The notes beneath the pieces are model-generated. The model saw only the letters and a list, made by a program, of their open reading frames with translations. It was not told the DNA's origin and made no database searches. Shown here in pieces: positions 17,133 through 25,020 of a stretch of 64,000 bases of DNA. The DNA comes from an uncultured Mycoplasmatota bacterium (GTDB lineage: Bacteria > Bacillota_I > Bacilli_A > RF39 > UBA660), in NCBI GenBank assembly GCA_937944975.1, contig CALEBF010000014.1:186001-250000 (forward strand). Reading direction: 5' to 3'. The position numbers were made by a program, and so were the translations under genes. Every line of letters starts with the position of its first letter. Positions within the stretch are counted from its first letter, which is position 1.

Positions 17133-19190
17133 ATGAAAAATAAAAAATGGATCGTCGCGATCGTGCTTACCATCGTTTTTCTTTTCGTTCTCTATGGAGT
17201 GTATTTTGTATTTTTCCGCGAGGAAAAAAATTCAACTTTAACGTTAATAGAAAAACAATGGATTGAGAATAATAAAAATAAGGTAATTGATTTTGGAGTG
17301 ATGAATCATACTCCAATTTTCTCTTCTGATGGATCAGGTGTTTTCTTTGATTACTTGAGTGACTTAGAAAGTGATACCGGATTAGAATTCAATCGGTCAC
17401 CTTATGAAAATTCTAACAATAATACGAGTGATTATTCTTTCCAAGTGGTAGATAAAGTAGGAAAGAACGATATTTTGTTTTATCAAGATGCCTATGCTCT
17501 CGTGACAAAAGCGGCTGTTAAGTATTACGATCTACACGATATCAAAGATTTAACGATCGGTGTACTGACGAGTGATTTAGAGAAGATTGGAACTGTATTA
17601 GAATCTGCGAGCAATATCAAGTATCAGACATTCCAATCAAACGATGAATTAATCAAAGCAATTACCGCAACAGGAACACAAACGACAATCGATGCAATCG
17701 TGATTCCTAAAGTAGCGTATATGTCTGAAATTATCGAAAGCGATGAGATGAATATCGCATACACATTTGGTGATTTGGAGCAAAATTATGTATTACGTTT
17801 AGGAAATACTGGAAAATTAAACACAATTTTAAAAAAATATACGAAAAAATGGATGCGTGATCATTTCCAAGATTCTTACAATGAGAATTTCACAAACGCA
17901 TATTACACTGCTGCAGAAATAGGTGAGAAAGAGAAAGCTACTTTTGTTGGAAAACGATATTTATATGGTTTTATCGAGCAAGCTCCATATGATCAATTGG
18001 TAAGTGGTCGATTAAATGGAATGAATGCGCAGATTTTGAAATCGTTTTCTAATATGACAGGAATTGAGATCACATACAAATCTTATGAAAACCTAGGAAA
18101 TTTGTTAGAGGATTTCAATGCCAACAATCTGGATTTCTTCTACGGGACAAACCAAGATACGAATTATAAAATGGACGTGAATAATACCGTTTCTATTGGT
18201 TCAGAACAAGTGACGGTTGCAACTCCAGCTAATGATCATACAGTGATTACCTCTCTTGCGTCTTTAAAAAATCGCAAAGTGCAAGTGGTAGAGGGAACCA
18301 AGATAGAATCGTATTTAAAGGGAAAAGGAATTGAATGTGAAAGTTATGAAAATATAACTAGTTTGTTAGAGCATCCAATTGCAAATGGTGTTGTAGTGAT
18401 CGATTCAGATGCATACCAGTACTATAAGAATGATCAACTATCTGATTATAAAGTAAATTATCAATTTTATTTAGAAACTCCATATGCTTATGTCGTACGT
18501 GATATTAAGGCAAACGAAGTGTTCTATAATTTCTTCAATTTCTATTTGTCATTTATTCAAGAACAAAATAGTCTATATATTGGATATGATAATTTATTGG
18601 CACTTCGTACAAAACCAATTTTAACTGGAATTGTAAGTATTCTTGTTGGAGCTATTTTAATCGCACTTGCTTTTATCTATGGTTTAAACAAGTGGAAAAA
18701 GAGAGATACGCGAAAAACAATTTCGATTCCAAAGGGTGAAAAAATTAAATATATTGATATGTTAACGTCTTTAAAAAATCGAAATTATTTGAATGACAAC
18801 ATTTCTATTTGGGATGAGTCAGAGATATATCCACAGACAATCATTATTATCGATTTAAATAATATTGCTTATATCAATGATAATTATGGGCACGAAGAAG
18901 GAGATAAAGTCATCAAGGAAGCTGCTAACAAGTTAATTACGACGCAGATTGAGAATACAGATATTATTCGTACGAATGGAAATGAATTTTTGATCTACAT
19001 GGTTGGCTACGACGAGAAACAAGTTGTTTCTTACATTCGAAAATTAAATAAAGAACTGAAAGACTTGTCTCATGGTTTTGGTGCAGCCATTGGTTATAGC
19101 ATGATTCACGATGCAATTAAAACAATCGATGATGCAGTCAATGAGGCAACACTCGATATGAGAAGCAATAAAGAAGAAATTTCAAATTAA
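17133..19190 (+). CDS. Membrane sensor: two substrate-binding modules, TM and degenerate GGDEF domain
   Basis: A 685-aa protein: an N-terminal helix (about 5-27), two tandem periplasmic-binding-protein-like modules (about 45-255 and 275-480; the second begins YLYGFIEQAPYDQL), a second helix (about 497-518) and a C-terminal GGDEF domain (about 535-685, DMLTSLKNRNYLND ... IIDLNNIAYINDNYGHEEGD). The signature loop reads RTNGNEF where active diguanylate cyclases have R-x-GGDEF/GGEEF, so the first Gly and the catalytic Asp are changed and cyclase activity is doubtful. It may bind GTP or act as an effector. The outer modules suggest it senses an amino acid or peptide. Ribosome site AGGTGG; spacing to the small upstream gene is 11 bases. 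Confidence 0.85.
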   Translation: MKNKKWIVAIVLTIVFLFVLYGVYFVFFREEKNSTLTLIEKQWIENNKNKVIDFGVMNHTPIFSSDGSGVFFDYLSDLESDTGLEFNRSPYENSNNNTSDYSFQVVDKVGKNDILFYQDAYALVTKAAVKYYDLHDIKDLTIGVLTSDLEKIGTVLESASNIKYQTFQSNDELIKAITATGTQTTIDAIVIPKVAYMSEIIESDEMNIAYTFGDLEQNYVLRLGNTGKLNTILKKYTKKWMRDHFQDSYNENFTNAYYTAAEIGEKEKATFVGKRYLYGFIEQAPYDQLVSGRLNGMNAQILKSFSNMTGIEITYKSYENLGNLLEDFNANNLDFFYGTNQDTNYKMDVNNTVSIGSEQVTVATPANDHTVITSLASLKNRKVQVVEGTKIESYLKGKGIECESYENITSLLEHPIANGVVVIDSDAYQYYKNDQLSDYKVNYQFYLETPYAYVVRDIKANEVFYNFFNFYLSFIQEQNSLYIGYDNLLALRTKPILTGIVSILVGAILIALAFIYGLNKWKKRDTRKTISIPKGEKIKYIDMLTSLKNRNYLNDNISIWDESEIYPQTIIIIDLNNIAYINDNYGHEEGDKVIKEAANKLITTQIENTDIIRTNGNEFLIYMVGYDEKQVVSYIRKLNKELKDLSHGFGAAIGYSMIHDAIKTIDDAVNEATLDMRSNKEEISN

Positions 19191-19219
19191 TTATTAATCG
19201 TAGTATAAAGAGGGATATT

Positions 19220-20077
19220 ATGAGCAGAATAAAAGAGATCATAAAAAAGTTAATCGCAATTATTAGAAGACCGTCAATGACGATATTGCCAGGCCATTTG
19301 GCGTTCTTCTTGGTACTATCTGTCGTACCAATTATTACGATTATCGGATTTATTGCATCTCTTTTTTCATTTGATTTACATAGTATTATGGAGGCAATGG
19401 AAAATACGCTGCCATCTGAGGTAACAGAGCTATTGCTTCCGTTTATCAATGGTAGAACGATTGATTCTAATGTTTGGTTTTTCATTATCATTGGTTTTTT
19501 AATTGCAAGCAATGGGGCTTATTCGATTACTGTTGCATCTGATACGTTATATGATATGAAACAAAAAAACTATTTATATGGAAGAATCAAAGCATTATTT
19601 TTAACTGTGAATTTAGTGATGTTATTTTTCTTTATCATTATTGTTTTGGCTTTCGGAAACGTGATTGTAAAATCTATTTTGGATTTTGGTATTTTTCACG
19701 ATATCGGCTATAATTTATATTCGATTTTCCGACTTGCAAAGTGGCCAATTTCCATTGTTGTGATTTTCTTTATGATTAAGCTATTATATACAATGGCGCC
19801 ATCTCATCATGTTCCAAGTAAATATGTGAATCGTGGAGCATGGTTTACAACGTTAAGTTGGGTATTAGCAACTGCAATATATTCATATTATGTGAGCCAT
19901 TTTGTCAACTATGACATTTTCTATGGAGGAATGTCTAGTTTGATTGTTATGATGATTTGGATCTATATTTTGGCATATGGTATCGTGATAGGAATTGCGA
20001 TCAATACAGAGTATTATCAGGCGATGGAAAAAAGTGGTCTGGATAATGCGGAAGAGCTTGAGAATACTAAGGAATGA
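19220..20077 (+). CDS. YihY/BrkB-family inner membrane protein
   Basis: A 285-aa integral membrane protein with about six hydrophobic helices. Typical YihY/BrkB features are LPGHLAFFLVLSVVPIITIIG near residue 25, a mid-protein SNGAYSI, and the terminal MSSLIVMMIWIYILAYGIVIGIAINTE. Family members were once called ribonuclease BN, wrongly; their role is unsettled. It begins 29 bases after the sensor gene with GAGGG upstream, so it may share the transcript. Its stop codon is also the first element of a candidate structured RNA (20075-20236). Confidence 0.88.
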   Translation: MSRIKEIIKKLIAIIRRPSMTILPGHLAFFLVLSVVPIITIIGFIASLFSFDLHSIMEAMENTLPSEVTELLLPFINGRTIDSNVWFFIIIGFLIASNGAYSITVASDTLYDMKQKNYLYGRIKALFLTVNLVMLFFFIIIVLAFGNVIVKSILDFGIFHDIGYNLYSIFRLAKWPISIVVIFFMIKLLYTMAPSHHVPSKYVNRGAWFTTLSWVLATAIYSYYVSHFVNYDIFYGGMSSLIVMMIWIYILAYGIVIGIAINTEYYQAMEKSGLDNAEELENTKE

Positions 20078-20236
20078 TACATATCGATTACCAATATGTA
20101 TTGGTTACAGACTACTGTGTAGGTGAATAGTTTAACTGTGAACTAGTAAGTATACAATTTTGGTAATATCTCCTTTGAATGGAAACGAGACGTATCAATG
20201 AAACGTAAAAGCGATCTAAAATCGCTTTTTGTTTTG
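20075..20236 (+). ncRNA. Candidate structured RNA or leader with terminator
   Basis: This 230-base gap has no reading frame but unusual folding potential. TGATAC (20075-20080) can pair with GTATCA (20192-20197). Inside it, ATTACCAA (20087-20094) can pair with TTGGTAAT (20160-20167). Small hairpins ACAG/CTGT (20107-20118) and TAGTT/AACTA (about 20128-20145) lie within. ACCAAT (20090-20095) can instead pair locally with ATTGGT (20100-20105), which excludes the long-range helix. A strong terminator (AAAAGCGAT / ATCGCTTTTT, 20207-20230) follows. I match it to no known riboswitch. It could be an sRNA, the 3' UTR of the YihY gene, or a leader for the pilin genes. Boundaries are approximate. Confidence 0.4.
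20207..20236 (+). terminator. Intrinsic terminator
   Basis: AAAAGCGAT - CTAAA - ATCGCTTTTT hairpin with T tail, ending the sensor/YihY transcript or the candidate RNA before the pilin genes. Confidence 0.85.
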
Positions 20237-20307
20237 AAAAAAAGGAAGTGAGTGATTGAAAAATAATAGAAATTATGATAGATTAGAAATAGTAAAGTAG
20301 GGATGAT

Positions 20308-20682
20308 ATGAAAAGAAAAAATGGTTTTACGCTGATTGAATTATTAGTAGTTGTTATTTTACTGGCACTCATTGCAGTGATGGTGACACCAATTGTGTAT
20401 AGTAGTATTGAAAAGGCACAAAAAGAGTCTTTTGGTTCGAGTGTGAATGGACTATTAAGAGCAGTGAATGTAGAAAGAGAATATGGTGTTGCGCAGACTT
20501 ATACTGTGAAAGACGGCAAAGTAACACCGACTTTATCTGTAAAAGGAAAGATCGAAGGAGAAGGTACGATCACAGTGACGGAAGAAGGAGAAATCACAAT
20601 TTCTATTACGAACGGAAAGTATTGTGCCGAAAAAGGAAAGAATGATAAAAAAATCACAGTGAAAGATGGATCTTGTTCTTAA
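20308..20682 (+). CDS. Type IV prepilin-like protein (124 aa)
   Basis: The N-terminus KRKNGFTLIELLVVVILLALIAV is a class III prepilin signal with cleavage after Gly and Glu at +5. After the helix, a short globular part ends with a Cys pair (KYCAEKG ... VKDGSCS), the same ending as the cores of the giant pilin (5509) and its neighbour (20699). At 124 aa it is pilin core only, without extra domain. Ribosome site AGGGATGAT just before ATG. It is 16 bases before the next prepilin gene, so the two form an operon. May be the shaft or priming subunit (inference). Confidence 0.85.
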   Translation: MKRKNGFTLIELLVVVILLALIAVMVTPIVYSSIEKAQKESFGSSVNGLLRAVNVEREYGVAQTYTVKDGKVTPTLSVKGKIEGEGTITVTEEGEITISITNGKYCAEKGKNDKKITVKDGSCS

Positions 20683-20698
20683 GGATTAAGGAGAGTGT

Positions 20699-21628
20699 AT
20701 GATGAGATCAGAAAAAGGATTTACATTACTTGAATTATTAGGAGTTATGGTCGTACTTGCAGTGATCAGTTTGATTGCAGTACCGATCGTGATGGACTCG
20801 GTAAATGAGAGCAGAAAGAGTACGCTAAGAAATAGTTATCAAAGTTTGTTAAAAACGATTGATATGAATAAATCATACGATACGATTAATTTTTCCAAAA
20901 TGTATGTTATTCGTGAGGGTGTCCTTAGTCCAGATGTTGACTATGAAGGAGAACTCGAAGGTGATGGAACGATTGTCGTTAATTCGAAAGGACAGATCAA
21001 GGTTTTAGTGCAAACGGAAGATTGGTGTATTTCAAAAGAGTATGAAGATTCTAAAGTGTCGATTCAAGATGGTGAGTGTTCAACGAGCGCAGATTTGACA
21101 TACCCAGAGTATGCATACGTTCCTGAAATTCAACAGGCGCTAATCGACGGGACAAGACAGTTAGAAACCGATGTAACATTGGCATTAGACGAAGCAACGT
21201 CAGGAATTATTTATAGTGGAGCTAGTCAAGATTTGATTTTACCGTCTAGTATCGCTGGAACACCATTATGGGAATATAGCTTTGTTTCTAAACCAGATGG
21301 GACGCCACTTCCACTTGCGACGATCTATATGCCAGACGGAATTCAAAAAATCAATACATATGCATTTAAAGATGAAACACAACTAAATTTCATTACGTTT
21401 CCACCATCTGTCGTTATATTGGACAATTGGGTTTTCGAAGGAGCGACAGCTTTGCAGACAATCACATTTACTTCCACGGAGGTTCCGACAATCATCGAAG
21501 GTTCGAATGGAACATTTAGAAACTTAAAATCAGATGTTACCATCCGTGTACCACAAGAAGCACTTGCGGATTATCAGGCAGCTTGGGCAACATCACTCGG
21601 AAGTGGGAATCAAATTATAGGATATTAA
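20699..21628 (+). CDS. Prepilin-like protein with BspA-type leucine-rich C-terminal domain
   Basis: A 309-aa protein. Residues about 1-135 form a prepilin core (EKGFTLLELLGVMVVLAVISL, Glu at +5) ending in a Cys pair (EDWCISK ... IQDGECS). From about residue 140 a BspA/LRR_5-like module follows: LPSSIAGTPLWEY, IYMPDGIQKINTYAFKDETQL, ITFPPSVVILDNWVFEGATAL, then a final RVPQEALADYQAAW. Such modules mediate binding in gut and oral bacteria. So this pilin probably displays a ligand-binding tip (inference). Start at ATG 20699 with AAGGAG upstream; an ATG two codons in is also possible. Last gene before a terminator. Confidence 0.85.
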   Translation: MMRSEKGFTLLELLGVMVVLAVISLIAVPIVMDSVNESRKSTLRNSYQSLLKTIDMNKSYDTINFSKMYVIREGVLSPDVDYEGELEGDGTIVVNSKGQIKVLVQTEDWCISKEYEDSKVSIQDGECSTSADLTYPEYAYVPEIQQALIDGTRQLETDVTLALDEATSGIIYSGASQDLILPSSIAGTPLWEYSFVSKPDGTPLPLATIYMPDGIQKINTYAFKDETQLNFITFPPSVVILDNWVFEGATALQTITFTSTEVPTIIEGSNGTFRNLKSDVTIRVPQEALADYQAAWATSLGSGNQIIGY

Positions 21629-21642
21629 ATTATCCTTTTTTC
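21619..21642 (+). terminator. Terminator of the small pilin operon
   Basis: AGGATA - TTAAAT - TATCCT stem followed by Ts, overlapping the pilin stop codon. The short stem makes it moderately convincing. Confidence 0.6.
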
Positions 21643-21665
21643 TTTGAAAAAGATCAAAGAATGAA

Positions 21666-21694
21666 TTGACAAAAGCACTAGCTCGTGTTACATT
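21666..21694 (+). promoter_or_regulatory. secE-nusG promoter
   Basis: TTGACA (21666-21671), 17-base spacer, TACATT (21689-21694), about 65 bases before secE. Confidence 0.8.
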
Positions 21695-21759
21695 ATATGT
21701 AGACACGTTGATAGTGTTTTTATTTTGGAAAACACATAAAATGAATCGTAGGTGAAAAT

Positions 21760-21939
21760 ATGAAAAAGATTGGTAAATTTTTCATGAGTGTAAAACGTGA
21801 GATGAAAAAAGTTCGCTTTCCAAACAAGAAAGAGATGATAACGTATTCAACCGCTACAATTGGATATGTAATCTTCTTTGGAATCTTCTTTTCTTTAACT
21901 GATTTTATTCTAGCTGGAATTAGGACGTTGGTGGGATAG
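21760..21939 (+). CDS. secE: Preprotein translocase subunit SecE
   Basis: A 59-aa single-helix membrane protein. The sequence FFMSVKREMKKVRFPNKKEM followed by a hydrophobic span of about 20 residues (TIGYVIFFGIFF) is the compact SecE found in Gram-positives, with the conserved amphipathic helix ending in V-x-x-P. With SecY and SecG it forms the Sec channel. AGGTG lies upstream of ATG, and nusG starts one base after the stop. The usual Firmicutes upstream rpmG is absent here. Confidence 0.95.
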   Translation: MKKIGKFFMSVKREMKKVRFPNKKEMITYSTATIGYVIFFGIFFSLTDFILAGIRTLVG

Positions 21940-21940
21940 T

Positions 21941-22474
21941 ATGCAAAAAGAATGGTATGTAGTTAATACTTATTCAGGACATGAGAATAAGGTAAAAGAA
22001 AAGTTAGAGATGCGTGCAAGTACGATGGGGATGGAAGACTATATCTATCGTGTTGTCGTTCCAGAACAAAAAGAAGTAGAAGTTAAAGATGGAGAGACGA
22101 AAGAGAAAGTAAAGAAGATGTTTCCTGGTTACATCTTAGTTGAGATGGTAATGAGCGACGAAGCATGGTTTATCGTTCGTAATACGCCGGGAGTTACAGG
22201 ATTTATCGGTTCTTCTGGACGTGGAGCAAAACCTTTTCCATTAACTCCGCAAGAAGTCGATAAGATTTTAGGTAGCATGGGAATGAGTCGCCTTGAAATT
22301 GGAAATGAATTAAATGTCGACGACATGGTAAAGGTAATCAGTGGACCATTCTCTGGAATGTTTGGTAAAGTGAAGAAGATCAACATGGAAAATCAAGAGA
22401 TCGAAGTTGCACTCGATTTATTCGGTCAAGAGACGATTGTCGAATTGAAATTAACAGAGATCGAAAGAGCTTAG
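21941..22474 (+). CDS. nusG: Transcription termination/antitermination protein NusG
   Basis: A 177-aa protein with the NGN domain (EWYVVNTYSGHENKVKEKL; MFPGYILVEMVM; RNTPGVTGFIG) and the C-terminal KOW domain (VDDMVKVISGPFSGMFGKVKKIN). It binds RNA polymerase near the clamp and modulates pausing, termination and coupling to ribosomes. Co-transcribed with secE. Length and motifs are standard. Confidence 0.97.
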   Translation: MQKEWYVVNTYSGHENKVKEKLEMRASTMGMEDYIYRVVVPEQKEVEVKDGETKEKVKKMFPGYILVEMVMSDEAWFIVRNTPGVTGFIGSSGRGAKPFPLTPQEVDKILGSMGMSRLEIGNELNVDDMVKVISGPFSGMFGKVKKINMENQEIEVALDLFGQETIVELKLTEIERA

Positions 22475-22484
22475 AAAAGACATA

Positions 22485-22513
22485 TTTACAAATAAAGAGA
22501 AATATGGTATTAT
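22485..22513 (+). promoter_or_regulatory. rplK-rplA promoter
   Basis: TTTACA (22485-22490), 17-base spacer, TATTAT (22508-22513). It precedes an untranslated leader of about 100 bases containing a CTATATA/TATATAG hairpin and the GTGGGAG element. Confidence 0.75.
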
Positions 22514-22552
22514 GAACTAGCTATATATTGATTTTATATATAGAAATTGACA

Positions 22553-22589
22553 AGTGGGAGCACATGTAAGCGGATGCATTAGGACCACT
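22553..22589 (+). promoter_or_regulatory. GTGGGAG leader element upstream of rplK
   Basis: AGTGG (22553-22557) can pair with CCACT (22585-22589), enclosing GAG ... ATG ... GCATTAGGA. A similar GTGGGAG ... CCAC element lies between rplK and rplA, and a third copy of AGTGGGAG opens the L10 leader. Probably a ribosomal-protein autoregulatory site, with L1 the natural candidate (inference). Confidence 0.5.
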
Positions 22590-22618
22590 CGCGAAAAAAA
22601 TAATAGGAGGTGTTTTTC

Positions 22619-23044
22619 GTGGCAAATCAAGTAACAAAAAAGATTAAATTACAAATTCCTGCTGGAAAGGCAACACCAGCACCACCAGTTGGTACGGTTT
22701 TAGGACCTGCTGGAATTAACTTACAGGAGTTCTGTACAAAATATAACGATGCAACGAAAGATAAGATGGGAGATGTATTACCAGTTGAAATTTCTATTTA
22801 TGAAGATAGATCATTTGACTTTGTAATTAAAACTCCACCAGCAGCATTCTTACTTAAGAAAGTTGCTAAGATCAAATCTGGATCTGGAAAAGGTTCAAAA
22901 GAAATCGTTGCTACAATTACAAAAGAGCAATTGAGAGAAATTGCTGAGATTAAATTACCTGATTTAAATGCATACACTGTAGAAGAAGCAATGAAAATTG
23001 TGGAAGGTACAGCTCGTAACATGGGAATCAAGGTAGAAGACTAA
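22619..23044 (+). CDS. rplK: 50S ribosomal protein L11
   Basis: A 141-aa protein with the L11 signature IKLQIPAGKATPAPPVGTVL, GPAGINLQEFCTKYN and the C-terminal RNA-binding part ending EGTARNMGIKVED. It binds the GTPase-associated region of 23S rRNA. The start is GTG 22619, seven bases after AGGAGG; the in-frame GTG at 22610 is inside that ribosome site. Confidence 0.97.
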   Translation: MANQVTKKIKLQIPAGKATPAPPVGTVLGPAGINLQEFCTKYNDATKDKMGDVLPVEISIYEDRSFDFVIKTPPAAFLLKKVAKIKSGSGKGSKEIVATITKEQLREIAEIKLPDLNAYTVEEAMKIVEGTARNMGIKVED

Positions 23045-23060
23045 GAAAAATAGGTGAACC

Positions 23061-23104
23061 TAGTGGGAGGAAAATGTCCGCATTCTTCCGTCAATCACCA
23101 CATG
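23061..23104 (+). promoter_or_regulatory. GTGGGAG element between rplK and rplA
   Basis: GTGGGAG (23063-23069) and CCAC (23098-23101) frame a loop just before the rplA ribosome site. Its resemblance to the element before rplK suggests duplicated binding sites for feedback control, likely by L1 (inference from position). Confidence 0.45.
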
Positions 23105-23116
23105 AGGAGGTAAAAA

Positions 23117-23812
23117 ATGAAAAAAAGTAAAAAGTATGTAGAAGCTTGTAAAAAACTTGAAAAAGGAAAAGCTTACACAAAAGAAGAAGCAGTAAAATTA
23201 GTCAAAGAAACTTCTACGACAAGTTTTGATGCTTCAGTAGAATTAGTAATGAGATTAAATCTCGATACAAAGAAAGCTGATCAACAGTTAAGAGGAGCAA
23301 CAGTGCTTCCAAATGGAACTGGTAAGACAAAAAGAGTATTAGTAATTGCTAAGGGAGAGGCTGCTAAAGCTGCAAAAGAAGCTGGAGCAGACTACGTTGG
23401 AGATCAAGATTACTTAGATAAGATCGTAAACGAAAACTGGTTTGAATTCGATACGATGATCGCTACTCCAGATATGATGCCAGCTTTAGGTAAAATCGGT
23501 AAGGTGTTAGGACCAAAAGGATTAATGCCAAACCCTAAGACTGGAACTGTAACGATGGATACGAAAAAAGCTGTAGAGGATGTTAAAAAAGGACGTGTAG
23601 AATACCGTGCTGATTCATTTGGAAATGTTGCAGTTATCATCGGTAAGGTTTCATTCACAGATAAACAATTACTAGAAAACTTAACAAGCTTTGTATCTTT
23701 AATTACAAAATTAAAACCAGCTGCTGTAAAAGGAACATACATTAAAAACGTTAGTGTATCTTCAACAATGGGGCCTGGAATTAGAATTGATTTAAATAGT
23801 TTTGACAACTAA
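23117..23812 (+). CDS. rplA: 50S ribosomal protein L1
   Basis: A 231-aa protein with canonical L1 motifs: DASVELVMRLNLDTKKADQQLRG, RVLVIAKGEAAKAAKEAGAD, GKVLGPKGLMPNPKTGTV and the C-terminal YIKNVSVSSTMGPGIRID. It binds the mobile L1 stalk and often represses its own operon through a leader site. Ribosome site GAGGAGG. Confidence 0.97.
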   Translation: MKKSKKYVEACKKLEKGKAYTKEEAVKLVKETSTTSFDASVELVMRLNLDTKKADQQLRGATVLPNGTGKTKRVLVIAKGEAAKAAKEAGADYVGDQDYLDKIVNENWFEFDTMIATPDMMPALGKIGKVLGPKGLMPNPKTGTVTMDTKKAVEDVKKGRVEYRADSFGNVAVIIGKVSFTDKQLLENLTSFVSLITKLKPAAVKGTYIKNVSVSSTMGPGIRIDLNSFDN

Positions 23813-23830
23813 GATATTATCTGTTATAAT
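23802..23830 (+). promoter_or_regulatory. rplJ-rplL promoter
   Basis: Consensus TTGACA (23802-23807), 17-base spacer and TATAAT (23825-23830). The -35 lies inside the end of rplA. Confidence 0.9.
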
Positions 23831-23850
23831 GAATACATGTGAGAAATATT

Positions 23851-23962
23851 AGTACCGTAGACAGTGGGAGCGAAAGCTTAAAATTTTCCTACCGAGGAAC
23901 TTAGAATTAAGTCTTTGGAACTCCTGCGGTAACTCGTGGGAGTTTTTATACGGTGCTACACT
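23851..23962 (+). promoter_or_regulatory. Ribosomal protein L10 leader with attenuator
   Basis: The segment ACCGTAGACAGTGGGAG ... CCTACCGAGG ... closing with ACGGTGCT matches the Firmicutes L10 leader, which binds the L10(L12)4 complex. Near its 3' end, ACTCC ... GGAGT followed by TTTTT (about 23920-23948) looks like an intrinsic terminator, so regulation is probably by attenuation. Family known; details inferred by eye. Confidence 0.85.
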
Positions 23963-23981
23963 TGAGAAAGAGAGGTGTAGT

Positions 23982-24476
23982 ATGGCAAATCAAAAGATTT
24001 TAGAACAGAAACAAAAGATCGTTGAGGAAATCACAGAAAATGTAAAAAATGCTTCATCTGTCGTATTCTTTGAGTATGCGAAATTAACAGATGCAGACAT
24101 GAAAACAATTCGTAGAAAATTACGCGAATGTGATTCAGAGTTAAAGATTTATAAAAACACTTTAACAAAGAGAGCCTTAGATACATTAGATATTAATCTC
24201 GATGATGAATTAGTTGGTCCAAAAGCAATCGCATTTGGTAGCGATGCAGTTGCACCAATTAAAGTGTTAAATGATTTCGCAAAGACGAACGATGCACTAC
24301 AATTGAAGGTAGGAATCGTCGATGGAGAAATCGCAGATCTTGCAATGTTAAAAGAGCTTGCAGCTATCCCATCAAGAGAAGGATTACTTACAATGCTTGC
24401 AGGTGGTCTTATGGGAACAGTACGCGATTTGTCAATTTGCTTAGACTTATATAGTCAACAATTAGAAGAAAAATAA
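23982..24476 (+). CDS. rplJ: 50S ribosomal protein L10
   Basis: A 164-aa protein: EKQKIVEEITENVKNASSVVFFEYAKLTDADM near the start, then LRECDSELKIYKNTLTKRA. Its C-terminal helix carries L7/L12 dimers on the ribosomal stalk. It starts with ATG after AGAGGTG, downstream of the L10 leader. Motifs and length are normal. Confidence 0.96.
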   Translation: MANQKILEQKQKIVEEITENVKNASSVVFFEYAKLTDADMKTIRRKLRECDSELKIYKNTLTKRALDTLDINLDDELVGPKAIAFGSDAVAPIKVLNDFAKTNDALQLKVGIVDGEIADLAMLKELAAIPSREGLLTMLAGGLMGTVRDLSICLDLYSQQLEEK

Positions 24477-24510
24477 TAAATTAGTAAAATAAGAAAGAGG
24501 AGGAAAGAAA

Positions 24511-24882
24511 ATGGCAAAAATTACAAAAGAAGATTTTATTAACAGCTTAAAAGAAATGACAATTCTTGAAGTTAAAGAATTAGTAGATGCAATGAAAGAG
24601 GAATTTGGTGTAGATCCAAGTGCGGTAGCAGTTGCTGCAGCTCCTGCTGCTGGTGAAGCTGCTTCAGAAGGACCAAGCACAGTTAACGTAGTATTAACTT
24701 CAGCTGGTGCTAACAAAATCGCTGTTATCAAGATTGTTCGTGACATCACTGGTTTAGGATTAAAAGAAGCTAAAGCAATCGCTGATAATGGTGGAGCTGT
24801 TAAAGAAAACGTTTCTACTGACGAAGCTAACGAATTAAAAGCAAAATTCGAAGAAGCTGGAGCTACTGTAGAATTACAATAA
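24511..24882 (+). CDS. rplL: 50S ribosomal protein L7/L12
   Basis: A 123-aa acidic stalk protein: N-terminal dimerisation part (FINSLKEMTILEVKELVDAMKEEFGV), Ala-rich hinge (AVAAAPAAGEAAS), and C-terminal factor-binding domain (NKIAVIKIVRDITGLGLKEAKAI). Follows rplJ by 34 bases with GAGGAGG upstream and ends before a hairpin. Confidence 0.97.
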   Translation: MAKITKEDFINSLKEMTILEVKELVDAMKEEFGVDPSAVAVAAAPAAGEAASEGPSTVNVVLTSAGANKIAVIKIVRDITGLGLKEAKAIADNGGAVKENVSTDEANELKAKFEEAGATVELQ

Positions 24883-24896
24883 TGAATATTTGTGGG

Positions 24897-24930
24897 TAGG
24901 CCTGTACTAAGAAATTTAGTATGGGCTTTT
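24897..24930 (+). terminator. Hairpin after rplL
   Basis: GGCC-x-x-TACTAA - GAAA - TTTAGTA-x-x-GGGC followed by TTTTA. Probably a partial terminator separating abundant stalk transcripts from rpoBC. Confidence 0.55.
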
Positions 24931-25020
24931 ACCGTTTATGAAAGGGTCTAAAAAGAAAGTATTACTAGGTATCGACAGATTGATTTTTAACCTTTAAATA
25001 GAACGAGAAGTAGGGATGAT

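Noticed and set aside
20075..20236. Candidate RNA as SRP RNA, M-box, T-box or c-di-GMP riboswitch
   Set aside because: It lacks the GGAA-capped SRP helix, T-box TGG-ACC core, M-box and c-di-GMP signatures I know, so it is listed only as an unassigned structured RNA.
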